A DNA stretch of 64,000 nt from Burkholderia vietnamiensis LMG 10929 (GCF_000959445.1 NZ_CP009631.1:1302001-1366000), one strand, 5' to 3'. Shown: positions 45,230 to 52,496, counted from the stretch's first letter. Notes: a model not told the origin generated them from the sequence alone. A program made the numbers and translations.

Positions 45230-45472
45230 AGCGGTAGCGGTCGCGCTGCGGTCAAGGCTCGCGTAGCGACCCGGAGGGCTTGGCCTTGACGGCAGCTATA
45301 CCGCTGCACGCTCTGGCGATGGGTTGTGTCGGCCATAGGACGGCACAACCCATGCCGAACAGCGCGCCGGTTGGGTGCGAGCGATTGGAGTGGGGAGTTT
45401 GGGGGTAATCGCTGCGGGCGGCTCGCCAGGCGCAGCGGGAGCGCGCAAGGCGGGCCGCGCGCAGCGCGGCCC
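45230..45472. other. hairpin-rich intergenic region, candidate replication/packaging origin
   Basis: Three strong secondary structures lie between secretin and the next gene. (1) 45230-45305: AGCGGTA...TACCGCT enclosing GTCAAGGC...GCCTTGAC. (2) 45319-45353: ATGGGTTGTG/CACAACCCAT, 10 bp plus three more pairs. (3) 45452-45472: GGGCCGCGC GCA GCGCGGCCC, 9 bp. The main intergenic region of filamentous phages carries the packaging signal and the plus and minus origins as adjacent hairpins, so this is the best candidate here. No gene is supported in 45227-45512. Confidence 0.65.
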
Positions 45473-45512
45473 CTAAACTTGTATCAGGGACACTTAACGT
45501 ATGAGGGCGGCA

Positions 45513-45872
45513 ATGGTGCGCGATATCGCTGCGGATATGAGCAGAAAGATGGGCGGCTTGTTTGAGGTTTCGTTTGAGGGTAACTGCGTTTTGTTGGGTG
45601 TAGTTCGCGGTCTGACCTTGTGGACCTCGGAGGGGCGACTACCGGTCATGGTCGTGAGGCGTGGTGCCGATATGTGTTTGGTTGCTGGTCCGTTTGTGCT
45701 GCTTGACGTAGATGAGAGTGAAGGCCCGGATAAGCATTGGGTGTATTTGAGATTGGAGGGATTGGACGGCCGGTGCGTTCGCCGTTTTCGTACGGCGGAG
45801 TTGCTAAAGCGCTGGCTAGACGATGTACGCGGGCGGTTGCATGTGGCGTTTCACGGTGAGTTGGTGGTCTGA
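45513..45872 (+). CDS. phage hypothetical protein, paralogue A
   Basis: 119 residues from the ATG at 45513, chosen for GAGGG 6 nt upstream; ATGs at 45501 and 45537 are also in frame. Beta-rich with GRLPVMVVRRGADMCLVAG and VRRFRTAELLKRWLDD. It aligns with the next gene product along most of its length (G+.PVMVV+R.D..+VAG, then G..VRRF......W+), so the two are diverged tandem paralogues. No known family. Placed between the origin-like region and Rep. Confidence 0.68.
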   Translation: MVRDIAADMSRKMGGLFEVSFEGNCVLLGVVRGLTLWTSEGRLPVMVVRRGADMCLVAGPFVLLDVDESEGPDKHWVYLRLEGLDGRCVRRFRTAELLKRWLDDVRGRLHVAFHGELVV

Positions 45873-45888
45873 TGTTGAGGAAACCGAT

Positions 45889-46230
45889 ATGTCAGTGAAC
45901 GAATCTCCGGCCCTTGGCGCGATCTATTTCGATCGCGGAGTGCAGTTGGTGGCTGTTTTCCCTAAGTTGCTTGTGGAGGCGCCGCAAGGTCGCGCTCCGG
46001 TAATGGTGGTGAAGCGGAAGCGTGATTTTTACGTGGTTGCAGGGGCGTTGATTCTGGTGACGCTCGATGGTGGCGTCCGTCGTACGCCCTGTTGGTTTCA
46101 GTTTGAGCGAATCGGCTTCGATGGCGAAGGGGTTCGGCGGTTTGGTTCGCTGGATCAAGTGCAGGCGTGGATCGCTCGTACGTTGGTCGGACGCGCTGAG
46201 CGGGAGCTGTTTGAGTCGATTTTTATGTAG
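45889..46230 (+). CDS. phage hypothetical protein, paralogue B
   Basis: 113 residues from the ATG at 45889 with TGAGG upstream. Core GRAPVMVVKRKRDFYVVAG and GEGVRRFGSLDQVQAWIART match the preceding protein in order and spacing. Function unknown; a regulator or replication accessory protein is possible given the rep neighbour. Confidence 0.68.
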   Translation: MSVNESPALGAIYFDRGVQLVAVFPKLLVEAPQGRAPVMVVKRKRDFYVVAGALILVTLDGGVRRTPCWFQFERIGFDGEGVRRFGSLDQVQAWIARTLVGRAERELFESIFM

Positions 46231-46245
46231 GCCAGTAAAAGAAAA

Positions 46246-46274
46246 AGCCCTGACCGCGGCAACGGTGCAGGGCT
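46246..46274 (-). terminator. hairpin with leftward T-run upstream of rep
   Basis: AGCCCTG...CAGGGCT with inner ACCG/CGGT pairs. Read leftward it is followed by TTTTTCTTTTAC, so it has terminator form only in the minus direction, although all recognised prophage genes run rightward. It could instead be a processing or origin structure of the ssDNA. Confidence 0.55.
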
Positions 46275-46304
46275 CGGACAACAGCATTACAAGGACTAGT
46301 TGCA

Positions 46305-47084
46305 ATGCACGACGAGAGTATAGGTGATTTCTCGGCGTTTAGCCGGGAGTGGGTGGTTCGTGGCCGGAACTTCGGGGATGGGCTGGTCGAGGTGACTGTT
46401 GATCGGTTCGATCGGTACTTGGGCGCGTTGTCGTTGAACGCTAGACCGAAGGCGAAGCGCGGCGAGTCGGATAACAGCGAAGCGAATCTTAAGGACGCGG
46501 AGCGAAGGGCTAAACAGCAGGTGCGGCTTCGCTGTAAGGCGATTGGTGCTGATCGCATGATCACGCTGACGTATCGCGAGAATATGCAGGACAAGGCGCG
46601 TGCAAAGCGAGATTTCGATCGTTTTCGTCGACGGGTGTCCCGAGTGGCCGACTTTCACTACGTTGCCGTGCTTGAGCGTCAGGAGCGTGGTGCGTGGCAT
46701 GTGCACATCGCGGTGAAGGGGCGGCAAAATTATCGGGTGTTGCGACGAATTTGGTTAAGCGTCGTTGGAGTCGGGAACGGCAATATTCATGTGCGCAACC
46801 CGTTTCGAGAAAAGGGGTTGAGGCACAAGCTGGCGTCGTACCTCGCGAAGTATATTTCGAAGGATTTTTCTGAGCACAAGCTTAATGAGAAGCGGTATTG
46901 GACAAGTCGAGGCGTGGTTGTGCCTGAGGTTGTGCCGATCGATCACATCGTGTCGGATAGTCCTGTTGGTGCGTTGCGAATTGCGTTTGAGGCGGCGATG
47001 CGTGTTGGTGCGACGCTGGATCGGTGTCAGACGTATTGGAATGAGGCGTTAGGGTGTTTTTGGCTTTCGACTCGGGAGGCGTGA
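46305..47084 (+). CDS. HUH-endonuclease replication initiator (Rep)
   Basis: 259 residues. Rolling-circle Rep motifs are in order: motif 1 RMITLTYREN near residue 86, motif 2 GAWHVHIAV (H-hydrophobic-H metal site) near residue 130, and motif 3 ASYLAKYISKDF near residue 182 with two candidate nucleophile tyrosines (Y-L-A-K-Y). This is the pII-type nickase that starts rolling-circle replication of the double-stranded phage form. Its stop overlaps the next start by 1 bp. Confidence 0.92.
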   Translation: MHDESIGDFSAFSREWVVRGRNFGDGLVEVTVDRFDRYLGALSLNARPKAKRGESDNSEANLKDAERRAKQQVRLRCKAIGADRMITLTYRENMQDKARAKRDFDRFRRRVSRVADFHYVAVLERQERGAWHVHIAVKGRQNYRVLRRIWLSVVGVGNGNIHVRNPFREKGLRHKLASYLAKYISKDFSEHKLNEKRYWTSRGVVVPEVVPIDHIVSDSPVGALRIAFEAAMRVGATLDRCQTYWNEALGCFWLSTREA

Positions 47085-47302
47085 TGGATGTCGAGACGTT
47101 TCTCTCGGTCGAGGAGGTGGAGGTTTTGACGGGGCGTAAGTTGAAGTCGAAGCAAATCGATGCGCTTCGTCGCATGGGGATAGCGTTCTATGTGAACGCT
47201 GCTGGTCGGCCGATTGTGGCTCGGTCGACGATCGAGGGTAAGCGCGAGAATGCTCCTCGAGCCGTGCGACGCGGTTGGGAGCCGCGTGTGATTATTGGAT
47301 GA
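47084..47302 (+). CDS. DUF4224-family protein
   Basis: 72 residues starting MDVETFLSVEEVEVLTGRKL. The 'FLs.eEv..LTG.k....Q..aL...GI.f.v...GrP.V' pattern is DUF4224, small proteins commonly encoded immediately before phage integrases and suspected to be excisionase-like. It overlaps rep by 1 bp and precedes the integrase by 1 bp. Confidence 0.85.
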   Translation: MDVETFLSVEEVEVLTGRKLKSKQIDALRRMGIAFYVNAAGRPIVARSTIEGKRENAPRAVRRGWEPRVIIG

Positions 47303-47303
47303 A

Positions 47304-48383
47304 ATGGGCCGACGTAGAACGAAGAATCTCAATCTCCCGCCCCGTATGCGAGCACGGACGCAGAGGAGCGGTGTCGTTTACTACTATTACGACACGGGCG
47401 GCGTTCCGCGTAAGGAAATTCCGTTAGGTTCGGATTTTGTCGAGGCCGTGCGGAAGTGGTCGGAGTTGGAGCTGGATAACCGGTCGCGTCATACCGAGCT
47501 GGTGACGTTTCGGTATGCGGCCGAGCGGTACATGAGGGACGTGTTGCCGCTGAAATCTCGGCGGACGCAGCGCGACAATCTGGTCGAGTTGGAGAATCTG
47601 TTTAAGTTCTTCGATGATCCTCCGGCGTTGTTGAGCGACGTTCGGCCGGTGCATGTTCGTCAGTACTTGTCCTGGCGGATGGAACAGGCGAAGGTATGGT
47701 ACGTCGAGCGAAAGAAGCTGGTGCCTGAGAAGGCCGGACATGTTCGCGCGAATCGCGAGATTGCACTGTTTTCCCACATCTTTAACTTCGCGCGCGAGCA
47801 CGGCCTAACCGATGCGACGAATCCTAGTACCGGAGTTCGCCGAAACAAGGAGACCGGACGCAACGTGTACGTCGAGGATGATGTGTTTCAGAAAGTTTGG
47901 GAGGCTGCTGATCAGCCGTTGCGCGATGCGATGGATCTTGCGTATCTGACGGGGCAGCGGCCGGCCGATACGCTCAAGTTTGATGAACGCGACATTAAAG
48001 ACGGCGAGCTGTGGGTTGAGCAGGGCAAGCGCGGTAAACGTCTCCGGATTTCGGTTACGGGGCGGTTGGCGGATGTGTTGGAGCGAATTCGCGGTCGGAA
48101 GAAGGGGTACAAGGTCGTCAGCACTGCGCTAGTGGTGAATGAGGCCGGCGAGCGGTTGATGGCGGACGCGCTCCGGTTTCGGTTTGATCGTGCGCGCGAG
48201 CTGGCGGGTGTGCCAAAGGACGCGTTCCAGTTCCGGGATCTTCGCGCGAAAGCGGGGACAGATAAAACCGAGTTGGCCGGCGATATTCGAGCGGCGCAGC
48301 GTCAGTTGGGGCACAAGTCGCTTGCGATGACCGAGCACTACGTGCGCGAGCGCAAGGGTGATAAGGTCGATCCGACGAAGTGA
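47304..48383 (+). CDS. int: tyrosine integrase
   Basis: 359 residues from the ATG at 47304 (MGRRRTKNLNLPPRMRART); a TTG at 47295 is in frame but unneeded. SAM-like N-terminal domain at about 60-165; catalytic domain with the first Arg in TGQRPADTLKF, the RDLRAKAGTDK box, LGHKSL, and nucleophile Tyr in MTEHYVRER. In the usual HxxR box, the His position is Arg (FRDLR). It would act on the tRNA-Met attachment site. Confidence 0.93.
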   Translation: MGRRRTKNLNLPPRMRARTQRSGVVYYYYDTGGVPRKEIPLGSDFVEAVRKWSELELDNRSRHTELVTFRYAAERYMRDVLPLKSRRTQRDNLVELENLFKFFDDPPALLSDVRPVHVRQYLSWRMEQAKVWYVERKKLVPEKAGHVRANREIALFSHIFNFAREHGLTDATNPSTGVRRNKETGRNVYVEDDVFQKVWEAADQPLRDAMDLAYLTGQRPADTLKFDERDIKDGELWVEQGKRGKRLRISVTGRLADVLERIRGRKKGYKVVSTALVVNEAGERLMADALRFRFDRARELAGVPKDAFQFRDLRAKAGTDKTELAGDIRAAQRQLGHKSLAMTEHYVRERKGDKVDPTK

Positions 48384-48390
48384 GGGTGAT

Positions 48391-48597
48391 ATGGCGGGAA
48401 AGCTGAATTCGATCGAGCGCCAGCGTGAGCTGCGGGAGCGGTTTCGTCAGGCGGACGCAATTTCGCGGTTGGAGGGGTATGAGCCGGGCCATTTCGAGGA
48501 GACTCAGAAAGAGCGGTTGATCGCTGGGGAGATCACCACTGAGGAGTTCGTCACTGTTATGGCTGCCCACGTTCGTGGCGATGTGACAGATCGGTGA
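48391..48597 (+). CDS. VbhA-antitoxin-like small protein, orphan
   Basis: 68 residues. The arrangement ERQRELRERFRQADAISRLEGYEPGHF then ERLIAGEITTEEFVTVM is that of VbhA-type antitoxins, whose inhibitory helix carries (S/T)xxxE(G/N). Here the E-G pair is present (RLEG), but the residue four before the Glu is Ile and a Ser lies only three before it, so the motif is imperfect. No Fic-domain toxin gene is nearby. It follows the integrase by 7 bp. Confidence 0.6.
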   Translation: MAGKLNSIERQRELRERFRQADAISRLEGYEPGHFEETQKERLIAGEITTEEFVTVMAAHVRGDVTDR

Positions 48598-48645
48598 GTC
48601 GTGCAATCAGTGTGCGAACATGTTTCGCTCGCAGCGAAATATTTC

Positions 48646-48674
48646 TTGAAATGGCGAACTCGATTGGCTATATT
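48646..48674 (+). promoter_or_regulatory. sigma70-type promoter of the retron module
   Basis: TTGAAA (48646-48651), a 17-bp spacer and TATATT (48669-48674) are close to consensus. The predicted start near 48681 lies ~275 bp before the first open frame, leaving a long structured leader as expected for a retron ncRNA. It is among the best promoters in the window. Confidence 0.75.
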
Positions 48675-48680
48675 GGTCGT

Positions 48681-48950
48681 GAGGCTAACAGAGACAACTG
48701 TCGTGTCTGTGGGGTGTGTAAGCACCCTGTGGGGCCGCAAGGTCCTGTCTTTCGCTAGGCCGTGTGCCGTGCGCCGTGGAGCCGAGTATCTGGACGGACC
48801 ATGACGATGCTGCCGATGCGAGCATGCCCGGGACGACACCGGGCATGCATTGGGAATAGAGGGGAAAACCTGCCGTTTGCTCTGCTTGGTTACGGACGAC
48901 AGCCACGATCTGCGCATTTCGCTCAGACCGGTGGTGTAGCCAAGGAGAAC
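48681..48950 (+). ncRNA. candidate retron msr-msd RNA (boundaries unproven)
   Basis: The transcript from the promoter above is non-coding for ~270 nt. It holds AGACA/TGTCT (48692-48708), GGGTG tgtaag CACCC (~48712-48727), GGGGCC GCAA GGTCCT with a GNRA loop (48732-48747), three spaced GCCGTG units (48759-48779), and a perfect 10-bp hairpin GCATGCCCGG/CCGGGCATGC (48822-48848). Near the ends, GGTCgTGAG (48675-48683) can pair with CTCAGACC (48922-48929), a possible a1/a2 closing stem. No member-specific consensus was checked, so this is inference from context. Confidence 0.5.
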
Positions 48951-48954
48951 AACC

Positions 48955-49098
48955 ATGCATCATGTTCGAAAGCCTCCCAAACGGCGGGGGCCGAGGAGCC
49001 GGGTCAAGTCGTGGTTGACGCGTCCGGAGACGATCAAGGTGGCTGTTGCCATCTTGCAATTGATCGATCTGGTCGTGAAGATTTTCGACAAGCCCTGA
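48955..49098 (+). CDS. 47-residue basic/hydrophobic peptide of the retron module
   Basis: The ATG at 48955 follows AAGGAG with ideal spacing, so translation is likely. The first 18 residues are strongly basic (MHHVRKPPKRRGPRSRVK). The rest holds WLTRPETIKVAVAILQLIDL, then VVKIFDKP, a hydrophobic or amphipathic helix. That layout (cationic head, membrane-seeking helix) is shared with many small toxins. No family recognised. It lies between the candidate ncRNA and the XRE-RT gene pair and is too short for most gene callers. Confidence 0.65.
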   Translation: MHHVRKPPKRRGPRSRVKSWLTRPETIKVAVAILQLIDLVVKIFDKP

Positions 49099-49138
49099 GG
49101 CAATTCGGCACCCCTTTATTTCAAACCGGGAATGAACC

Positions 49139-49447
49139 ATGTTGTACCGAGCATTGAAACTACTGAGGACGTACCATCAGCTCACGCAGGTCGAGCTGGC
49201 GAAGCGTCTTGGCATTTCGAACTCGTATCTAAGTGAGATCGAGAAGGGTGATAAAGCACCTGGCTTGGACTTGCTTGGCAAGTATTCGGAAGTGTTCAAG
49301 ATGCCGACGTCGTCCATTTTGCTCTTCTCTGAAACCATGGAAGGAGAACGGACGCGTGGCGGTAAGCTGCGTATTGCCGCGGCGGACAAGATTCTGCGTC
49401 TCCTTGAATGGTTAGAAGAGCGCGATGAAATCGAAAAACACGCCTGA
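49139..49447 (+). CDS. XRE-family HTH protein, retron partner
   Basis: 102 residues: an XRE helix-turn-helix (LRTYHQLTQVELAKRLGISNSYLSEIEKGDKAPGLDLLGKYSEVF, about residues 9-53) plus a short helical tail (AADKILRLLEWLEERDEIEKHA). The last 23 nt overlap the RT gene, so the two are translationally coupled. Retrons with an HTH protein as accessory are described as type VI. It is also the only HTH regulator recognised in the prophage and might act as a phage repressor. Confidence 0.85.
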   Translation: MLYRALKLLRTYHQLTQVELAKRLGISNSYLSEIEKGDKAPGLDLLGKYSEVFKMPTSSILLFSETMEGERTRGGKLRIAAADKILRLLEWLEERDEIEKHA

Positions 49448-50312
49448 GCGCTATGCGCTCCATCAATCCCCGCTGTATCGCTTGAGGGGGAAAGGGCAGT
49501 TCGAGAAGGTAGTGGGTGTCGCGTGGAGCGCAGTTAGCAAGCTACTCGCTTCCGATTGCTACCGAGTCTGGGAAAACGATAAGGGACGGGAGATCCAGCA
49601 GCCAATCGGTTGGCTGGGTCAAGTCCACGGCCGCATAGGTAAGCTGCTTTCCCGGATTGAACTGCCCGACTATCTGTATTCGCAAAAGGGGCGTTCATAC
49701 GCTGACAACGCTCGACAGCATGTCGGGTCAACGCCTCTCATCAAGACTGATATCCACAAGTTCTATCCGAGCACCACGCGGCAGATGGTCTATCGAATGT
49801 TTCTCGTGGATTTTATGTGCGCGGAGGACATTGCCCATCGTCTAGCCGATATTTGCTGTTATCGGCAGGAGCATCTTCCGACGGGAAGTGCGTTGAGCGG
49901 CCGGGTCGCTTTCTTTGCGGCAAGGCATATGTTCGACGATATCGCCGAACTGGCAGAGGGCGAGCAATGTCGAATGACTGCTTACGTAGACGATGTAACG
50001 ATTTCGGGACCGGCCGCCACGAAGAAGCTGTTGGGCGAGGTTCGGAAGGTGGTTAGTAGGTACGGCTATAAGACCAAGCAGAAGAAATCGAAAACCTATG
50101 CCGCGACGTCGGTCAAGGTTGTCACGGGCGCGGTTGTGGTTGAACGCGAGCTGCGACTTCCAAACGAACGGCATCGCAAGATATGGCGGACGAAGCAGGA
50201 GCTGTTGCGTTGTGGCGGTGAGGAAAAGGCGAAACTGATGCGGGCCTTAAGGGGCCGGCTGCAGGAAGCAAGTCAGATTCTGGACAACCCTGGCGCGGAG
50301 CCGCGTGGCTAA
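49425..50312 (+). CDS. ret: retron-type reverse transcriptase
   Basis: 295 residues. RT palm motifs: PLIKTDIHKFYPSTTRQMVY (motif A), QEHLPTGSALSGRVAFFAAR (motif B), TAYVDDVTISG (motif C, YVDD active site), KTKQKKSKTY (motif D-like). The retron region-Y hallmark VTG is present (KVVTGAVVVERELRLPNERH). No maturase or endonuclease domain is attached, which argues against a group II intron; the NAxxH element of many retron RTs is not obvious. It would copy msd RNA into multicopy ssDNA. Length is typical of compact retron RTs. Confidence 0.88.
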   Translation: MKSKNTPERYALHQSPLYRLRGKGQFEKVVGVAWSAVSKLLASDCYRVWENDKGREIQQPIGWLGQVHGRIGKLLSRIELPDYLYSQKGRSYADNARQHVGSTPLIKTDIHKFYPSTTRQMVYRMFLVDFMCAEDIAHRLADICCYRQEHLPTGSALSGRVAFFAARHMFDDIAELAEGEQCRMTAYVDDVTISGPAATKKLLGEVRKVVSRYGYKTKQKKSKTYAATSVKVVTGAVVVERELRLPNERHRKIWRTKQELLRCGGEEKAKLMRALRGRLQEASQILDNPGAEPRG

Positions 50313-50384
50313 GATTCGCGATGCAGGTGTGGTTGCCTGCATGCTGTTTGCGGAGCATGGGCTGGTTTGCGGAGCAAAGAAAAA

Positions 50385-50406
50385 GGGCCCAGCTTGCGCT
50401 GAGCCC
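50385..50406 (-). terminator. tRNA-Met terminator, also closing the retron operon
   Basis: GGGCCCAGC TTGC GCTGAGCCC, one mismatch, followed leftward by TTTTTCTTT, so it is a good terminator for the leftward tRNA. Rightward only CCCTTTC follows. A second small hairpin (ATGCAGG/CCTGCAT, 50319-50342) precedes it. Confidence 0.75.
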
Positions 50407-50410
50407 TTTC

Positions 50411-50493
<83 letters not shown>

Positions 50494-50621
50494 GAAGACT
50501 TGAATTATGTAGATCTACCGCCCGGCTGTCAACACCTTTTTCGATCTTCCCCGAAAAAAGTTGCCGACCGTCTCATGCCGGCGCCGACCGCGCGGGCGAA
50601 ACACCGCCCGCGCACCCGTCG

Positions 50622-52280
50622 TCAATCCTGCGCGTAGATGTTCGAGTTCTTCGTGTCCTTCACGAACAGCACGCCGATCACGAACGTCGCCAGCGCGATC
50701 ACGATCGGATACCAGAGCCCCGAATAGATGTCGCCCTTCGCCGCGACGATCGCGAACGCGGTCGCGGGCAGGAAGCCGCCGAACCAGCCGTTGCCGATGT
50801 GATACGGCAGCGACATCGACGTGTAGCGGATCCGCGTCGGGAACATCTCGACCAGCATCGCGGCGATCGGCCCGTACACCATCGTCACGTAGATCACGAG
50901 GATCGTCAGGATCACGATGGTCATCGGCCAGTTCAGTTGCGCCGGATCGGCCTTCGCCGGGTAGCCGGCGCCCTTCAGCGTCGACGCGAGCGTCTTGTCG
51001 AACGCCGCGCCTTGCGCCTTCGCATCGGTGGCTTTGCCGTCATAGGCCGGGATCACCGTGTCGCCCACCTTGATCTGCGCCATCGTACCGGCCGGCGCCG
51101 CGACGTTCTCGTAGTTCAGGCCGGCTTTCGCGAGCGCGCTCTTCGCGATGTCGCACGAGCTCGTGAACTTCGATGTCCCCACCGGATTGAACTGGAACGA
51201 GCAGGTGGCCGGATCGGCGAGCACCGTGATCGGCGCCTTCTGCGTCGCGAGTTCGAGCTGCGGGTTCGCGTAGTGCGTGAGCGCCTTGAACAGCGGGAAG
51301 TACGTGAGCGCCGCGATCAGGCAGCCGGCGAGGATGATCGGCTTGCGGCCGATCTTGTCCGACAGCGAGCCGAAGAACAGGAAGAACGGCGTGCCGATCA
51401 GCAGTGCGATCGCGATCAGGATGTTTGCGCTTGCACCGTCCACCTTCAGCGTCTGCGTGAGGAAGAACAGCGCATAGAACTGGCCCGTGTACCAGACGAC
51501 GGCCTGGCCGGCGGTCAGCCCGACGAGCGCCAGAATCACGATCTTCAGGTTCTTCCACTGGCCGAACGCTTCGGTCAGCGGCGCCTTCGACGTCTTGCCC
51601 TCGGCCTTGATGCGCAGGAACACCGGCGACTCGTTCAGCTGCATCCGGATCCACACCGACACCGCGAGCAGCAGGATCGACGCGACGAACGGCACGCGCC
51701 AGCCCCAGTTGCCGAACGCTTCCTCGCCGATGAAGGTGCGCACGCCGAGGATCACGAGCAACGACAGGAACAGGCCGAGCGTCGCGGTGGTCTGGATCCA
51801 CGCGGTGTAGAAGCCGCGGCGGTTGGCCGGCGCATGCTCGGCGACGTAGGTCGCCGCGCCGCCGTACTCGCCGCCGAGCGCAAGGCCCTGCAGCAGCCGC
51901 ATCGCGATGAAGATCACCGGCGCAGCAATGCCGATCGACGTGTAGCCGGGCAGGAAGCCGACCACGAAGGTCGAGATGCCCATGAGGACGATCGTCACGA
52001 GGAACGTGTGCTTGCGGCCGACCAGGTCACCGAGGCGCCCGAACACGATCGCGCCGAACGGGCGCACCGCGAAGCCGGCCGCGAAGCCGAGCAGCGTGAA
52101 GATGAACGCGGCAGTCGGGTTGACCCCGGAGAAGAAGCTCTTGCTGATGTAGGCCGCGAGTGATCCGGCCAGATAAAAGTCGTACCACTCGAACACGGTG
52201 CCGAGCGACGACGCGAAGATCACCTTCTTTTCTTCGCCCGTCATCGGCGAGTGCGAAATTTGCTCGCCTAGCGTTGCCAT
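50622..52280 (-). CDS. MFS transporter, metabolite:H+ symporter type
   Basis: 552 residues from the ATG at 52280 (MATLGEQISHSPMTGEEKKV). The opening FASSLGTVFEWYDFYLAGSL and the RPFGAIVFGRLGDLVGRKHTF loop are typical of the MHS family (ShiA/KgtP/ProP). About twelve membrane segments are visible. An unusual ~110-residue soluble insertion (from ALTHYANPQLELATQKA to about GYPAKADPAQLNW) splits the C-terminal half, a feature of some Burkholderia MHS members. Substrate unknown. Confidence 0.88.
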   Translation of the reverse strand: MATLGEQISHSPMTGEEKKVIFASSLGTVFEWYDFYLAGSLAAYISKSFFSGVNPTAAFIFTLLGFAAGFAVRPFGAIVFGRLGDLVGRKHTFLVTIVLMGISTFVVGFLPGYTSIGIAAPVIFIAMRLLQGLALGGEYGGAATYVAEHAPANRRGFYTAWIQTTATLGLFLSLLVILGVRTFIGEEAFGNWGWRVPFVASILLLAVSVWIRMQLNESPVFLRIKAEGKTSKAPLTEAFGQWKNLKIVILALVGLTAGQAVVWYTGQFYALFFLTQTLKVDGASANILIAIALLIGTPFFLFFGSLSDKIGRKPIILAGCLIAALTYFPLFKALTHYANPQLELATQKAPITVLADPATCSFQFNPVGTSKFTSSCDIAKSALAKAGLNYENVAAPAGTMAQIKVGDTVIPAYDGKATDAKAQGAAFDKTLASTLKGAGYPAKADPAQLNWPMTIVILTILVIYVTMVYGPIAAMLVEMFPTRIRYTSMSLPYHIGNGWFGGFLPATAFAIVAAKGDIYSGLWYPIVIALATFVIGVLFVKDTKNSNIYAQD

Positions 52281-52496
52281 GAATCGTCTCCAAGTCCCTT
52301 GATATAGATGTGCGGCCGCTTTGGGAGGGCGGGCCTGACGACGATTATTGGCACGGAAACTTACGGCGCACTGACTCGCATGCACAAATTGACTGCGCGT
52401 TAACCCGCGACGAATCGGTGGTTTCGCGGCCCGATCGTGCCGCAAACAGGCGGTAAAACACCGGTTTCGCCGCGATTCGTCACGCGCCTGTCAGGG

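Noticed and set aside
45501..45512. Upstream ATG for the first paralogue gene
   Set aside because: Has no ribosome binding site; the ATG at 45513 has GAGGG at good spacing. Not excluded.
48822..48848. 10-bp perfect hairpin as a terminator
   Set aside because: No T-run follows (ATTGGGAATAG) and the downstream ORF with a good RBS would be cut off; a structural role in the ncRNA fits better.
49425..50312. Group II intron or DGR reverse transcriptase
   Set aside because: No maturase/endonuclease domain, no intron RNA domains V/VI recognised, no template/variable repeat pair or Avd gene; the VTG motif and HTH partner favour a retron.
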